The notes: a model not told the origin generated them from the letters alone. 64,000 nucleotides of DNA from DOZZ01 sp963792655 (GCA_963792655.1 CAWBWU010000003.1:992001-1056000); one strand, 5' to 3'; counted from the first letter of the stretch, positions 28,822 to 37,814 are shown. Program-made: numbers and translations.

Positions 28822-30282
28822 ATGCGAACGCTTTTTTTGAATCCGCCCTCGTTTGAAGGTTTCGACGGCGGGGCGAGTTCCCGGTGGCCTGCCTCACGCG
28901 AGATCGAATCCTACTGGTATCCGGTCTGGTTGTGTTATCCAGCCGGCATGCTGCCCGACAGCAAGGTAGTGGATGCGCCGCCGCAGGGTGTTTCGATTGA
29001 GCAGACGGTCGAGATGGCCAAAGACTTTGAGCTGCTGGTCCTCTTCACCTCTACACCAGGCTTCGACGTCGATTGCAAAATCGCGACGATGATGAAGAAG
29101 TCGAACCCCAACCTGAAGGTTTGTTTCGTCGGGCCGCCGGTGACTGTTGAGCCCGAGAAATCACTGCGGGCGAGCGACGCAATTGACTTCGTCATCCGCC
29201 GCGAATTCGATTATCAAATTCGCGATTACGCGAATGGCAAGCCGCTCGAAGAATTGCCCGGCGCCAGCTATCGCAAAGACGGCCGCGTCATCAACAACCC
29301 GGAAGCTCCGTCCATCGAGAACCTGGATGAACTGCCGTGGGTCACAAAAGTTTATCAGCGCGATCTGGACGTCACCCGCTATAACGTGCCGTTCCTGTTG
29401 AGCCCTTACATCTCGTTCTACACATCGCGTGGCTGCCCGGCGATGTGCACATTCTGTTTGTGGCCTCAGACGCATTCGGGACATCGCTGGAGGCTGCGTT
29501 CGTCGGATGACATCGCGGCTGAAGTGAAGTTCGCGCTCGGAGCGTTTCCGCAGGTCAAAGAAATCTTCTTCGACGACGACACCTTCAACTACCGCAAAGA
29601 GCGCACGATCGAGCTGTGCTCGAAGCTCAAGCCTCTGAACTTTACGTGGAGCTGTACGTCACGCGTCACCACCGACTACGACACGTTGAAGGCGATGAAA
29701 GATGCCGGCTGCCGGTTGTTGATCGTCGGCTACGAATCGGGCGACCAGCAGATTCTGAAAAACATCAAGAAGGGCGCGACCATCGATATGGCCGAGCGCT
29801 TCACGGCTAATTGCAAAAAGCTGGGTCTGGTGATCCACGGCGACTTCATCGTCGGCTTGCCCGGCGAAACGCGCGAGAGCATTCGCAAGACGATCGACTT
29901 CGCCAAGAAGCTGGATAACGAAACTATTCAGGTCTCGATCGCGCATCCCTACCCCGGCACCGAGTTTTACGATTACGCAGTGAAGAATGACTTGCTGAGC
30001 ATCGGCAACATGACGGACGAGGCCGGGCATCAGTTGCCCAAGGTGATCTACCCGGGTCTGGACGAAGCTGAGTTGGTCGAATGGGTGGAGCGCTTCTACG
30101 CGGAATACTATTTCCGCCCGCATGCAATCTGGCGCGTAGTGCGCAAAGCGATCTTCAACGGCCAGGAACGCCGCCGCTTGACGAAAGAAGCGCGAGAGTA
30201 CATGGCGCTTCGCACGAAACGCAAGAAGTTCATCACCGATCACCGCGCGCAAGCGGCGGTGTCCGCTAACGCCGGCGATTAA
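28822..30282 (+). CDS. hpnJ: Hopanoid biosynthesis radical SAM protein HpnJ
   Basis: A 486-residue B12-binding-type radical SAM protein. The N-terminal part resembles the cobalamin-binding fold. The radical SAM cluster motif is CPAMCTFCLW (Cys205, Cys209, Cys212), and the C-terminal region has ESGDQQILKNIKKG and GDFIVGLPGETRESIRKTID. The whole resembles HpnJ, which in studied bacteria is needed to turn glucosaminyl bacteriohopanetetrol into the cyclitol ether head group. It is followed by two small transporter-like genes and hpnI in one coupled run. The gene is intact. It acts at the cytoplasmic membrane face. Confidence 0.92.
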   Translation: MRTLFLNPPSFEGFDGGASSRWPASREIESYWYPVWLCYPAGMLPDSKVVDAPPQGVSIEQTVEMAKDFELLVLFTSTPGFDVDCKIATMMKKSNPNLKVCFVGPPVTVEPEKSLRASDAIDFVIRREFDYQIRDYANGKPLEELPGASYRKDGRVINNPEAPSIENLDELPWVTKVYQRDLDVTRYNVPFLLSPYISFYTSRGCPAMCTFCLWPQTHSGHRWRLRSSDDIAAEVKFALGAFPQVKEIFFDDDTFNYRKERTIELCSKLKPLNFTWSCTSRVTTDYDTLKAMKDAGCRLLIVGYESGDQQILKNIKKGATIDMAERFTANCKKLGLVIHGDFIVGLPGETRESIRKTIDFAKKLDNETIQVSIAHPYPGTEFYDYAVKNDLLSIGNMTDEAGHQLPKVIYPGLDEAELVEWVERFYAEYYFRPHAIWRVVRKAIFNGQERRRLTKEAREYMALRTKRKKFITDHRAQAAVSANAGD

Positions 30283-30285
30283 CGC

Positions 30286-30768
30286 ATGAGCCTGCTCGAC
30301 CATACGCGCCCGAGCGGATCGCTGCTGCGCAAGACGCGCATCTTTGCAGTGATCGTGATTCTGTCGAATCTCGCGGGCAATGCGTTGATGAGCGTCGGGC
30401 TGCACCAGATCGGCAGCCTTCTCGATAAGTCGCCGCTGGCGTACGTGCTCGCGCTGACGAATCCCTACGTAGCTGCCGGAGTGGGACTGTTGATTATCTG
30501 GACCATCGCGCACATGATGCTGCTGAGCTGGGCTGACTTGAGCTACGTGTTGCCGGTTGCCTCTTTCGGCTATGCGCTAACGGCCGTAGTCGGGCGCGTC
30601 TTCCTGCACGAGACGGTAAGCGCGAGCCGGTGGGGTGGCGTGTCGCTCATCGTGCTGGGCATTTTGTTGGTCGGGCACACGTCGCCCTCTTCCACACCTC
30701 GCGATAAGGCGCTTGCTGGACAGCCTCAAACCAATCCGGAAACCGAGCCCGAACTGGTGATGCAGTGA
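30286..30768 (+). CDS. Half-size EamA/SMR-like membrane protein, subunit 1
   Basis: A 160-residue protein with four predicted helices (VIVILSNLAGNALMSVGL, VAAGVGLLIIWTIAHMMLL, VLPVASFGYALTAVVGRVFL, SLIVLGILLVGH) and a hydrophilic C-terminal tail. The repeat unit matches half of an EamA transporter, as in the ArnE/ArnF flippase pair. It starts three bases after hpnJ and overlaps the next gene as GTGA, so the two products are probably made in equal amounts. The context points to movement of a hopanoid or its glycosyl precursor, which is untested. Confidence 0.8.
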   Translation: MSLLDHTRPSGSLLRKTRIFAVIVILSNLAGNALMSVGLHQIGSLLDKSPLAYVLALTNPYVAAGVGLLIIWTIAHMMLLSWADLSYVLPVASFGYALTAVVGRVFLHETVSASRWGGVSLIVLGILLVGHTSPSSTPRDKALAGQPQTNPETEPELVMQ

Positions 30769-31127
30769 AGTACACGCTGGTCGTCCTCATCGTTGCGGCC
30801 ACTACGGCGGGAGATCTGCTGCAGGCTCTGGGCATGCGTAAGAACGGCGAGGTGCACGAGTTTCATCCTGGCGCGCTGGCAGCGGTGCTCGCCGCGATGT
30901 CGCGCAACCGCTACCTGATTGCCTCCATCGCCGCGATGGCTGTTTCGTTCTTTGCGTTTATGGCGCTGGTGTCGGTATCGGAAATCAGCTTCGCCGTTCC
31001 TGCGACCGCCGCGAGTGTTGTGCTCGAGACCATCCTGGCCAGCGTTCTTTTGAAAGAGCGTGTGGGCTGGCAACGCTGGGCCGGTGTCTCGCTGGTAGCG
31101 GCTGGCGTGGTTTTAATCGCGCATTGA
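30765..31127 (+). CDS. Half-size EamA/SMR-like membrane protein, subunit 2
   Basis: A 120-residue protein with four predicted helices: an N-terminal one (YTLVVLIVAATTAGDLLQAL), RYLIASIAAMAVSFFAFMAL, SFAVPATAASVVLETILASV and GVSLVAAGVVLIAH. It starts at GTG 30765 inside the end of subunit 1 and overlaps the TTG start of hpnI at 31124. The double overlap ties it closely to both neighbours. Two distinct half-size proteins side by side suggest a heterodimer of the ArnE/ArnF kind. Substrate unproven. Confidence 0.8.
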   Translation: MKYTLVVLIVAATTAGDLLQALGMRKNGEVHEFHPGALAAVLAAMSRNRYLIASIAAMAVSFFAFMALVSVSEISFAVPATAASVVLETILASVLLKERVGWQRWAGVSLVAAGVVLIAH

Positions 31128-32212
31128 ACCACTGGTTCGCGCTGCCGGCAATCGCATCGGGAATCTATCAGTGTCTTGGAATCCTTGCCGCCCGCAGACC
31201 TGCTGAGCGTGAGGGAACTCTACTTCCTGTTTCCATATTGAAGCCGGTGCGCGGGCGCGATGCACATTTCGCCGAAGCCATCCTTTCGCAAGCACAACAG
31301 GACTACCCCGCCTTCGAAATCCTGTTCGGCGTGCGTGACGAGAACGATGCGGCTGTGCCAGTGATTCGCGATCTGATGTCGCATTTCGCGAACGTGCGGC
31401 TCATCTTCACCGATCGCCAGGCGGCCAACGGTAAAGTGGCGGTGCTCGAAGCGCTTGCCGAAGAAGCGCAGTTCCCGGTGCTGCTGGTGAACGATAGCGA
31501 CATCAGCGTGGACCCGAACTACTTGCGCCAAACCGCCGGCGTTCTCGCGGAGAGTAACGTTGGTCTGGTCACCTGCCTCTATCGCGCGACTGGCGACTCG
31601 TTTCCTGCCCGCATTGAAGCGCTCGGAATCTCGACGGACTTCGCGACCGGCGTGCTCGTCGCAAGATACTTAGGCGACTCGGGCTTCGCGTTGGGAAGCA
31701 CCATGGCCTTTCGCCGCGACGATCTGGAACGCATCGGGGGCTTCTCTGCAATCCGCGAGTACCTGGCCGACGACTTTCAACTTGGACTTCGGATCAAACG
31801 GCTTGGCTTGCAGATCGCGCTATCTCCCAGCGTTGTACAGACCAGCTTAGGTGCGGGCGGCTGGCATGAAGTCTGGAAGCATCAGGTACGCTGGGCTCGC
31901 ACGATTCGCGCGTCACGGCCCGGCGGCTATGCAGGCCTGATTGCGACGCAAACGACATTCTGGGCAGTGGTGGCGCTGGTAACGGGGGCCTGGTCTGCTG
32001 GACTAATCGCGCTCGCGCTGCGGATGATTGCGGCCTGGCGTGTCGGGTGGGGAGTGTTGCGCGACCCCGCCGTCCGGCAACGCTTCTGGCTGATTCCGTT
32101 TCGCGACCTGTTCGGCTTTGCGGTGTGGATCGCCGGACTCTTAGGCAACAAGGTCGAATGGCGCGGCGAAATGTTGCTCTTAAATCGTGAAGGAATTGTC
32201 CGCAGGCAGTAG
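31124..32212 (+). CDS. hpnI: Hopanoid head-group glycosyltransferase HpnI
   Basis: A 362-residue GT2 enzyme related to ceramide glucosyltransferase. Visible motifs are SILKPVRGRD near the N-terminus, NDSDISVD, LADDFQLGLRIKRLG and HQVRWARTIR, the D-D-D-QxxRW set of this family. Two or three C-terminal membrane helices follow. HpnI adds N-acetylglucosamine to bacteriohopanetetrol. The expected partner HpnK (deacetylase) is not in the window. The TTG start at 31124 overlaps subunit 2 of the small transporter pair. It acts at the inner membrane. Confidence 0.9.
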   Translation: MNHWFALPAIASGIYQCLGILAARRPAEREGTLLPVSILKPVRGRDAHFAEAILSQAQQDYPAFEILFGVRDENDAAVPVIRDLMSHFANVRLIFTDRQAANGKVAVLEALAEEAQFPVLLVNDSDISVDPNYLRQTAGVLAESNVGLVTCLYRATGDSFPARIEALGISTDFATGVLVARYLGDSGFALGSTMAFRRDDLERIGGFSAIREYLADDFQLGLRIKRLGLQIALSPSVVQTSLGAGGWHEVWKHQVRWARTIRASRPGGYAGLIATQTTFWAVVALVTGAWSAGLIALALRMIAAWRVGWGVLRDPAVRQRFWLIPFRDLFGFAVWIAGLLGNKVEWRGEMLLLNREGIVRRQ

Positions 32213-32303
32213 AGCGTTTTGCAAGTACGGGCATGCACGATTACTTCTGTTTCCCCGTATTTGTTGGCATGCGATCTGCCTTTTACGCAGGCAGGAGTTC
32301 GTT

Positions 32304-32654
32304 ATGAAAAATCGTTATCTCGCATTTGCATTTGCTCTAGCCGCACTGCCCGTCGCGTTCGCACAGTCCGGTACGACTCCGGCCACCGGCACGACAGGCA
32401 CCCAATCCGGTCAGAGCACTACTACCAACGGTCAAACTGATCAGTCCGGCACCACCGGTTCGAACACGGGCATGCAGGGCAGCAAGGGTTCTGGTATGAC
32501 CTCGTCCGATCAGTCGAACAATGGTTCCACCATGGGCACGAAGACACGCACGCGCCGCCACAAGAAGACGCATGCCAACAACGGAAGCAGCACCAGCGGA
32601 AATTCGTCGAGCAGCACCGGCACCAGCAGCACGACGCCTCCTCCTCAGCAGTAA
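32304..32654 (+). CDS. Small secreted Ser/Thr/Gly-rich protein with PPPQQ tail
   Basis: A 116-residue protein with a signal peptide (MKNRYLAFAFALAALPVAFA), then a Thr/Gly/Ser/Gln-rich low-complexity region, a basic patch (KTRTRRHKKTH), a second Ser/Thr run and TTPPPQQ at the end. The ATG has GCAGGAG upstream. It is a paralogue of 2880-3176 by design, with the same order of signal, Ser/Thr tract, basic patch and PPPQ tail. No cysteines or enzymatic motifs are present. A hairpin follows the stop. The function is unknown; it could be a disordered envelope protein. Confidence 0.72.
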   Translation: MKNRYLAFAFALAALPVAFAQSGTTPATGTTGTQSGQSTTTNGQTDQSGTTGSNTGMQGSKGSGMTSSDQSNNGSTMGTKTRTRRHKKTHANNGSSTSGNSSSSTGTSSTTPPPQQ

Positions 32655-32670
32655 GCACGGCCGCTATACG

Positions 32671-32695
32671 GGAGCGGGCTCTTGCGGCCCGCTCC
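32671..32695 (+). terminator. Hairpin between convergent genes
   Basis: A 9-bp perfect stem (32671-32679 with 32687-32695) and a seven-base loop lie 16 bases after the Ser/Thr-rich gene. The tract after it is only moderately T-rich, so termination is likely but not certain. Confidence 0.6.
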
Positions 32696-32709
32696 TTCGC
32701 GGTTACTTT

Positions 32710-34527
32710 CTAGGCACCCTCTCCCGGCGCCAAAAACAAATTCATCTCCAACCCATGTTGTCGCGTGTAGAGGTCGTAGTAACGGCCACCTAACGCAAAG
32801 AGTGATTCGTGCGTGCCACGCTCGAGTACGCGGCCCGCTTCGATCACTAGTATCTGGTCCGCGCGACGGATGGTGGACAAGCGGTGAGCAATGACGAAGG
32901 TCGTGCGTCCTCGCATCAGATACGACAAGCCTTCCTGGATCAGCGCTTCCGACTCTGAGTCGAGGCTCGAAGTCGCTTCATCAAGAATCAAAATTCGCGG
33001 ATCGGCAAGAATCGCACGCGCGATCGACACGCGCTGGCGTTGCCCTCCCGAAAGTTTTACGCCGCGCTCACCGACGATCGTGTCGTATCCTTCATCGAAC
33101 TTCTCCGCAAACTCATCCACGCGCGCAATGCGGCAGGCATTCAGAATTTCCTGCTCGGTTGCATTCGGCCGCGAAAACGCGATGTTCTCGCGGATGTTGC
33201 CGTCGAACAGGAACGAGTCCTGCAGCACCACGCCCAACTGACTGCGATACGAACTTAGCCGGACACTCGAAACGTCCACGCCATCTACCAGCACCGCGCC
33301 GGAGTCGGGGGAGTGGAATGCAGACACGAGCCCGATAATGGTCGATTTGCCCGAGCCCGATGAACCGACAAGAGCCGTGACCGTTCCTGGTTTCGATTGG
33401 AACGTGACATCGTGCAACACGGGCTTCCCCGGCTCGTAGGAGAAATCGACATGCTCAAACCGGACCTCACCGCGAATTTCGGGGATGGTCACTACACGGC
33501 GGGGATCATCGTCCTCGCGCCTTTCGCGAAGAACTTCGCGGCTGCGCTCAAGACCCGCGAGGGCTTCCGTGATCTGCGTGCCGATGTTGACGATCTGCAC
33601 CACCGGCGCAATGAGAAACGCCAGAAACGCGGTGTACATGATGAGATCCCCGCGGCTCATAGTGCCGGCAAAGATCTGGCGCGTGCCCATATACATCACG
33701 AGCGCGCCAACAACACCACCCAGCACCGTAGACGAGAGCGTCATCAGCGACATGGACGTTAAAGACTTCAGCACGTTCGCTAGCAACCGCTTCGTTCCTT
33801 CGGCGAATACGGCTTCTTCGCGCGCCTCCGCGTGATAGCCCTTCACAACGCGCACGCCGCCCAGTGACTCGGTAAGGCGGCCCGTTACTTCCGCGTTGAT
33901 TTTGCCGCGCTCGCGAAAGATGGGCCGGATGGTCGAGAATGCTTTCCTGAGCACCAGGCCGAAAACAATCAGGATCACAAGCGTGATGCTGGTAATGCGA
34001 GCGCTGGTCCGGAAAAGAAAATAGACGACGAGCAGAGCCGACGTCAGGCCGCCCAGAAACTCGACCAGTCCCGTACCGATAAGGTTGCGGACGCCCTCAA
34101 CGTCGCTCATGATTCGCGCGACCAGGGTGCCGCTTTTGTTCGAATCGAAGTACGTCACCGGCAAATGCGCGACATGCGACTGCACGCGCTGACGCATCTC
34201 CGCAATCAGGCGTTGCCCCGCCTTCGACAGAAGCTGCGTGAGCGAGAACGAGGTGATCCCCTGAATAATCGTCGCTGCGCAGACGACTAAGACCAGCGGT
34301 AACAGCTTCGACGCGTCGTTCTTGTCGATCACATTGTCGAAGAGGTACTTCGTCGAAGCAGGGAGCGCCAGACCCGAGATGCGGTTGATGACCATCAGCA
34401 CCAGGCCTGCAATCAGCAGGTTGCGCCGCGGCCGCATCAGTTCGAAGACGAACGGCAGGATGGAGCGCAGCCGCTCGGAATTCATCGGTTTCTTAGGGGT
34501 CACGCTTCTCGGATGCGGGGAACTCAC
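32710..34527 (-). CDS. ABC exporter, fused permease and ATPase (MsbA-like)
   Basis: A 605-residue half-transporter. The N-terminal 320 residues hold six membrane helices; the ATPase domain has Walker A GSSGSGKST, signature LSGGQRQR and Walker B ILILDEATSSLD. The family includes lipid flippases (MsbA) and drug/peptide exporters; the substrate cannot be assigned. It is probably a homodimer in the inner membrane. The start at 34527 could instead be an internal ATG at residue 15. No partner gene sits next to it, although the hopanoid operon lies just beyond the convergent neighbour. Confidence 0.92.
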   Translation of the reverse strand: MSSPHPRSVTPKKPMNSERLRSILPFVFELMRPRRNLLIAGLVLMVINRISGLALPASTKYLFDNVIDKNDASKLLPLVLVVCAATIIQGITSFSLTQLLSKAGQRLIAEMRQRVQSHVAHLPVTYFDSNKSGTLVARIMSDVEGVRNLIGTGLVEFLGGLTSALLVVYFLFRTSARITSITLVILIVFGLVLRKAFSTIRPIFRERGKINAEVTGRLTESLGGVRVVKGYHAEAREEAVFAEGTKRLLANVLKSLTSMSLMTLSSTVLGGVVGALVMYMGTRQIFAGTMSRGDLIMYTAFLAFLIAPVVQIVNIGTQITEALAGLERSREVLRERREDDDPRRVVTIPEIRGEVRFEHVDFSYEPGKPVLHDVTFQSKPGTVTALVGSSGSGKSTIIGLVSAFHSPDSGAVLVDGVDVSSVRLSSYRSQLGVVLQDSFLFDGNIRENIAFSRPNATEQEILNACRIARVDEFAEKFDEGYDTIVGERGVKLSGGQRQRVSIARAILADPRILILDEATSSLDSESEALIQEGLSYLMRGRTTFVIAHRLSTIRRADQILVIEAGRVLERGTHESLFALGGRYYDLYTRQHGLEMNLFLAPGEGA

Positions 34528-34584
34528 TTGCGGACTCGCGCCATCCGGAAAGGATAGCAGCGGGAGCGGAACGGGAGAGAAATG

Positions 34585-34610
34585 ACCGGCCGCTTGTCCG
34601 GGCGGCCGGT
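34585..34610 (-). terminator. GC-rich hairpin downstream of DUF892 gene
   Basis: Inverted repeat ACCGGCCGC (34585-34593) with GCGGCCGGT (34602-34610) lies nine bases after the stop of the DUF892 gene. On the minus strand a moderately T-rich tract follows, so it is a candidate terminator. Confidence 0.6.
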
Positions 34611-34618
34611 ATGTGGGT

Positions 34619-35554
34619 TTAGCGAGCGGCTTTGGTCTTTGCGCCCTGTTCGCGTTTGATCAGCTTGTTGAAGTTGCTCTTCTCGCCTGCGGCTGTGTGG
34701 TCCTGATAAACCAGCGCCAGGCGGTTCTCATCGAATTTCTCGAAGAAGTCGTCCCAGGAGATTGCTTCGAGCGAATCTGCGCCGCTGAAGCCCGGGAAGT
34801 CCAGCCGGATCATGCCGGTGTCGCCCTTACCGCCCGTGCCGCGGACGCAGGCTGGATGAGCGCCGCGATCCTCAGCCCAACGCCGGATCTCTTCGTGGTC
34901 TGTGGTGGTGTTGGAAAGGTGCGATCCGCCTGCTTTGTTTCCGCGCGATTTCGATGCGGTCTGGGACGCGGCCTTCTTGCCTTTGGCTTGCGCTTGGGCG
35001 CGATTGCCGGTGGCACCAGACTGCTGCTTTTTTGCCGCGCGGCCCCGCTGCGGCAAACCTTGGTCCGTGTCGCTGAGAACCGCAGTCTTGACCAGCACCT
35101 TGCCCATCTGGCTGAGCTGCCGATCCATTTGCGTCTCTTCTTCGAGTGTCTGCTGCAACAGCCCAACCACTTCGCTCTCGCGGAGCGCCTTCGCTAGTTC
35201 GATGACCGCCTGGTACGCGGCCATCTCATAATGCTCAACGCGCTTCGCCGCGCCGGTCAGGGCCGCATCCATCAGCTCACGCGAAAGGTCTTGCTGCATT
35301 TGCTCCTGGCCTTCTTCGACGATGCCCTTCATCCCCGAACAAGGTTTGCTCCGCGCGCGCTCACCCAGCAGTTCGAAGCACTTCTCGAGCCGCGCGATCT
35401 GCTGTCTGGTTTGTTCCAGGTGCTTGTTGAACCCCTGCTTCAGGTCTCCATCGCTGGCAGCCTTCGCCATGCGAGGAATCGCTTTCGTGAGTTGCTTCTC
35501 CGCGTCATAGAGATCGCGAAGTTCTTCGACAAACATTGTGCGTAGAACGCCCAT
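34619..35554 (-). CDS. DUF892 (YciE/YciF) ferritin-like protein fused to a C-terminal domain
   Basis: A 311-residue protein. Residues 1-160 are a four-helix ferritin-like DUF892 domain (LRDLYDAEKQLTKAIPRMAK, later HYEMAAYQAVIELAKAL and EETQMDRQL), with conserved Glu/His residues for a di-iron site. A lysine/alanine/glutamine-rich linker follows at about 175-210. A separate C-terminal module comes next (TTTDHEEIRRWAEDRGAHPA, then SWDDFFEKFDENRLALVYQD). DUF892 proteins are stress-induced in enterobacteria. The C-terminal module is usually found as a stand-alone small protein, so the fusion is notable. The gene is intact. Confidence 0.85.
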   Translation of the reverse strand: MGVLRTMFVEELRDLYDAEKQLTKAIPRMAKAASDGDLKQGFNKHLEQTRQQIARLEKCFELLGERARSKPCSGMKGIVEEGQEQMQQDLSRELMDAALTGAAKRVEHYEMAAYQAVIELAKALRESEVVGLLQQTLEEETQMDRQLSQMGKVLVKTAVLSDTDQGLPQRGRAAKKQQSGATGNRAQAQAKGKKAASQTASKSRGNKAGGSHLSNTTTDHEEIRRWAEDRGAHPACVRGTGGKGDTGMIRLDFPGFSGADSLEAISWDDFFEKFDENRLALVYQDHTAAGEKSNFNKLIKREQGAKTKAAR

Positions 35555-35593
35555 GACACACCTCTCGCGATGTTCTTAACACTTTTAAGTCCA

Positions 35594-35920
35594 TCAGAGC
35601 GCGACAGTGGCACCCAGATGTTGTGTGATTACAGTCGCAAGCAGTTCACGGAGCGTAGCGCTGCTGGCGGGCAGCACGAAAGTGTGGGCGCCGGCATTCC
35701 AATCGAGCTTGTAGCTCTTCATCAATGCGGAGACCCAGACCTGCCGCACGGGCGCGTTCGGGCTCACGACGAAACGCGTGCCGTCTTCAAATTCGACGGT
35801 GAGCGCGCCCGCATTCATATCGCTTTCAAAGCCATGCTCTTCACCCGCATCGCTCAACGCCCGATGCAGTTCGCTCAGCGCATGGTCAGCCTGCTTCTTG
35901 AATTCCTGTTCGTCCATCAT
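35594..35920 (-). CDS. cyaY: Frataxin/CyaY-family iron-sulfur assembly protein
   Basis: A 108-residue protein of the frataxin fold: an acidic first helix (EQEFKKQADHALSELHRALS), beta strands (ALTVEFEDGTRFVVSPNAPV) and RQVWVSALMKSYKLDW, as in CyaY. It would bind iron and modulate the cysteine desulfurase complex in the cytoplasm. Two tandem ATGs at 35920 and 35917 are possible starts. It follows sppA by seven bases and is probably transcribed with it. Frataxins are best known from proteobacteria and mitochondria, so its presence here is of some note. Confidence 0.82.
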   Translation of the reverse strand: MMDEQEFKKQADHALSELHRALSDAGEEHGFESDMNAGALTVEFEDGTRFVVSPNAPVRQVWVSALMKSYKLDWNAGAHTFVLPASSATLRELLATVITQHLGATVAL

Positions 35921-35927
35921 TCAGGGC

Positions 35928-37670
35928 CTACTCGAAGTTCACGGCGAAAGGAAGCAGGCGCAGCATACCGCCGCGCATCAACAAGCGCAGACCAGGATCG
36001 CTCGCCGCCGGCGGGAGCAACCCGCGCATGCGGGAATCGATTGCTGCTTGCGCGACCGCCTCAGCCGACGGTTGCTGAAAAGCGATTTCCAGCCACGAGC
36101 GTTTTGGCGGGTACATATAAATCGCGACCTTCTCGCCGGCGCCAATCTTCGCACGCTGTTTCACCAGCTCAATGGCTTTATCGATGCCGCCCAACTGATC
36201 GACCAGTCCGTTGTTCTTTGCTTGATCGCCCAGCCAGACGCGGCCTTGCGCGAGCGGTTCGATGTCCTCGAATTTTCTCTTGCGGGCCGCCGCTACCTTG
36301 CTCACGAAGCTCCGATAGTTCGCGTCGATGCCTTCGCGCAGTTTCTGACGGCCCTCTTCATCGAGCGGCTTATCGTCCGAATCGATGGTGGCGAAATGGC
36401 CGCGCGAGATGGTCGTTTTGTCGATGCCCAACTTGTCATAGAGTCCATGCAGATTGGGCTTGCCGAACACCACGCCAATCGAACCAGTGAGTGTTCCCGG
36501 ATAGGCCACGATCGGATCGCCGGTCATCGCCATATAGTAGCCGCCCGAAGCAGCCGCGTCGGACATCGAGATGACGGTCGGCTTCTTCTTGCTGAGTTCG
36601 TTCATCGAACGCCACAGATCGTCTGAGGCATAGCTTTCGCCACCCGGCGAATCGATGCGCACGATTACGCCCTTCACTGTCGAGTCGTTTGCCACTTTGC
36701 GCAGCAGCTTTCCGAATGGCTCTGACTCGATGCCGTTCTCGGTGCTGGCGCTCTCGGGATCTCCGCGCGTGATGTCACCCTGGGCAACAACGAGCGCGAT
36801 CTTCTGACCAGTGAACGCGCTGCCGTCGGGCACCGCATGATACTCGCGCTCGGTAATTTTCTTCGTGGCCGATTGTTTGGTGGCCGTCTTGAGTTCACCA
36901 AACATCTCATCCTCATAGCGAAGTTCATCCACAAGGCCCGCACTCAAGGCTTGCGACGCCTGCAAAGGACCGTTGTCCACCGTCGCACGCACGCGCTCAA
37001 TTGCCTGCTTGCGGCCCGCCGCGATTGCGCTTAGCAGGTCACCATAAAGATCATCGATCACGCCGTTCATCACTTCCTGCGTTTCAGGGCTGGCGGTCGT
37101 GCGCGTGAACATGTCGCCAAAGTCTTTGTATTTGCCGGCATGCTCCACATCCACCTGCACGCCAACCTTGTCGAGCGTGCGCTTGAAGTACATCAGTTCA
37201 AAGCGCATGCCTTTCAGGTTCAACAGATCTTCCGGCGGCATGAAGATGCGGTCCGCCGCGGTGGCAACGTAGTACTCGCGCGACCCGGGGCTGCGCAGGT
37301 ATGCATAGAGCGGCTTGCCGGATTTTTTAAACTGCAGAAGGTCGCTGCGCAACTCCTGCATCTTGGCCCAGCCAATCTGCATGGACGAGGGCTCGATCAC
37401 GACAGCCGTAATCTTCGGGTCGGCTGCTGCATGACGCAGCATCGCCCAGACCTCTTCGACCGTTAAGGGGGTCTTCTGTTCGAAAAACGGGAGCGGGAAT
37501 TCGATCGGTGAGCGTTCGGGCATCGAACCATCCAGGTGCAGCACCAGCGTTGAGTTGGCGCTCACCTCAGGCGGCTTCGAGCGAAACTTTGCAAGCGAGA
37601 AGAAAAACAGAACCAGGATGATGATGGTCAGGACAAAACCGGACAGAATGCCAAGCAGGAACTTCGCCAC
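35928..37670 (-). CDS. sppA: Signal peptide peptidase SppA, 67K type
   Basis: A 580-residue, two-domain S49 peptidase. One N-terminal helix (residues 7-28) anchors it. The lysine general base is in HAGKYKDFGDMFTR (Lys180), and the nucleophile serine is in SDAAASGGYYMAM in the second repeat, the E. coli-like arrangement. It degrades cleaved signal peptides in the membrane. GTIGVVFG-type repeats (LTGSIGVVFGKPN) are also visible. It is transcribed upstream of cyaY and divergent from tRNA-Ser. The gene is intact. Confidence 0.93.
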   Translation of the reverse strand: MAKFLLGILSGFVLTIIILVLFFFSLAKFRSKPPEVSANSTLVLHLDGSMPERSPIEFPLPFFEQKTPLTVEEVWAMLRHAAADPKITAVVIEPSSMQIGWAKMQELRSDLLQFKKSGKPLYAYLRSPGSREYYVATAADRIFMPPEDLLNLKGMRFELMYFKRTLDKVGVQVDVEHAGKYKDFGDMFTRTTASPETQEVMNGVIDDLYGDLLSAIAAGRKQAIERVRATVDNGPLQASQALSAGLVDELRYEDEMFGELKTATKQSATKKITEREYHAVPDGSAFTGQKIALVVAQGDITRGDPESASTENGIESEPFGKLLRKVANDSTVKGVIVRIDSPGGESYASDDLWRSMNELSKKKPTVISMSDAAASGGYYMAMTGDPIVAYPGTLTGSIGVVFGKPNLHGLYDKLGIDKTTISRGHFATIDSDDKPLDEEGRQKLREGIDANYRSFVSKVAAARKRKFEDIEPLAQGRVWLGDQAKNNGLVDQLGGIDKAIELVKQRAKIGAGEKVAIYMYPPKRSWLEIAFQQPSAEAVAQAAIDSRMRGLLPPAASDPGLRLLMRGGMLRLLPFAVNFE

Positions 37671-37724
37671 GCGTTAACAGTAGCATGGGGTTGGGCTGCT
37701 ATATTGAAGAGGTTAGCCCGGCGC

Positions 37725-37814
37725 GGTGAGGTGCGAGAGCGGTTGAATCGGGCGGTCTCGAAAACCGTTGAACCTTCGCGGGTTCCGTGGGTTCGAATCC
37801 CACCCTCACCGCCA
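37725..37814 (+). tRNA. tRNA-Ser (CGA)
   Basis: The acceptor stem GGTGAGG pairs with CCTCACC, and the 3' CCA is encoded. The anticodon loop reads CTCGAAA, giving CGA, and the long variable arm is typical of a serine tRNA. The T loop (GGTTCGAATCC) is canonical. It stands alone between sppA and rplK, on the strand opposite to both. Confidence 0.95.
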
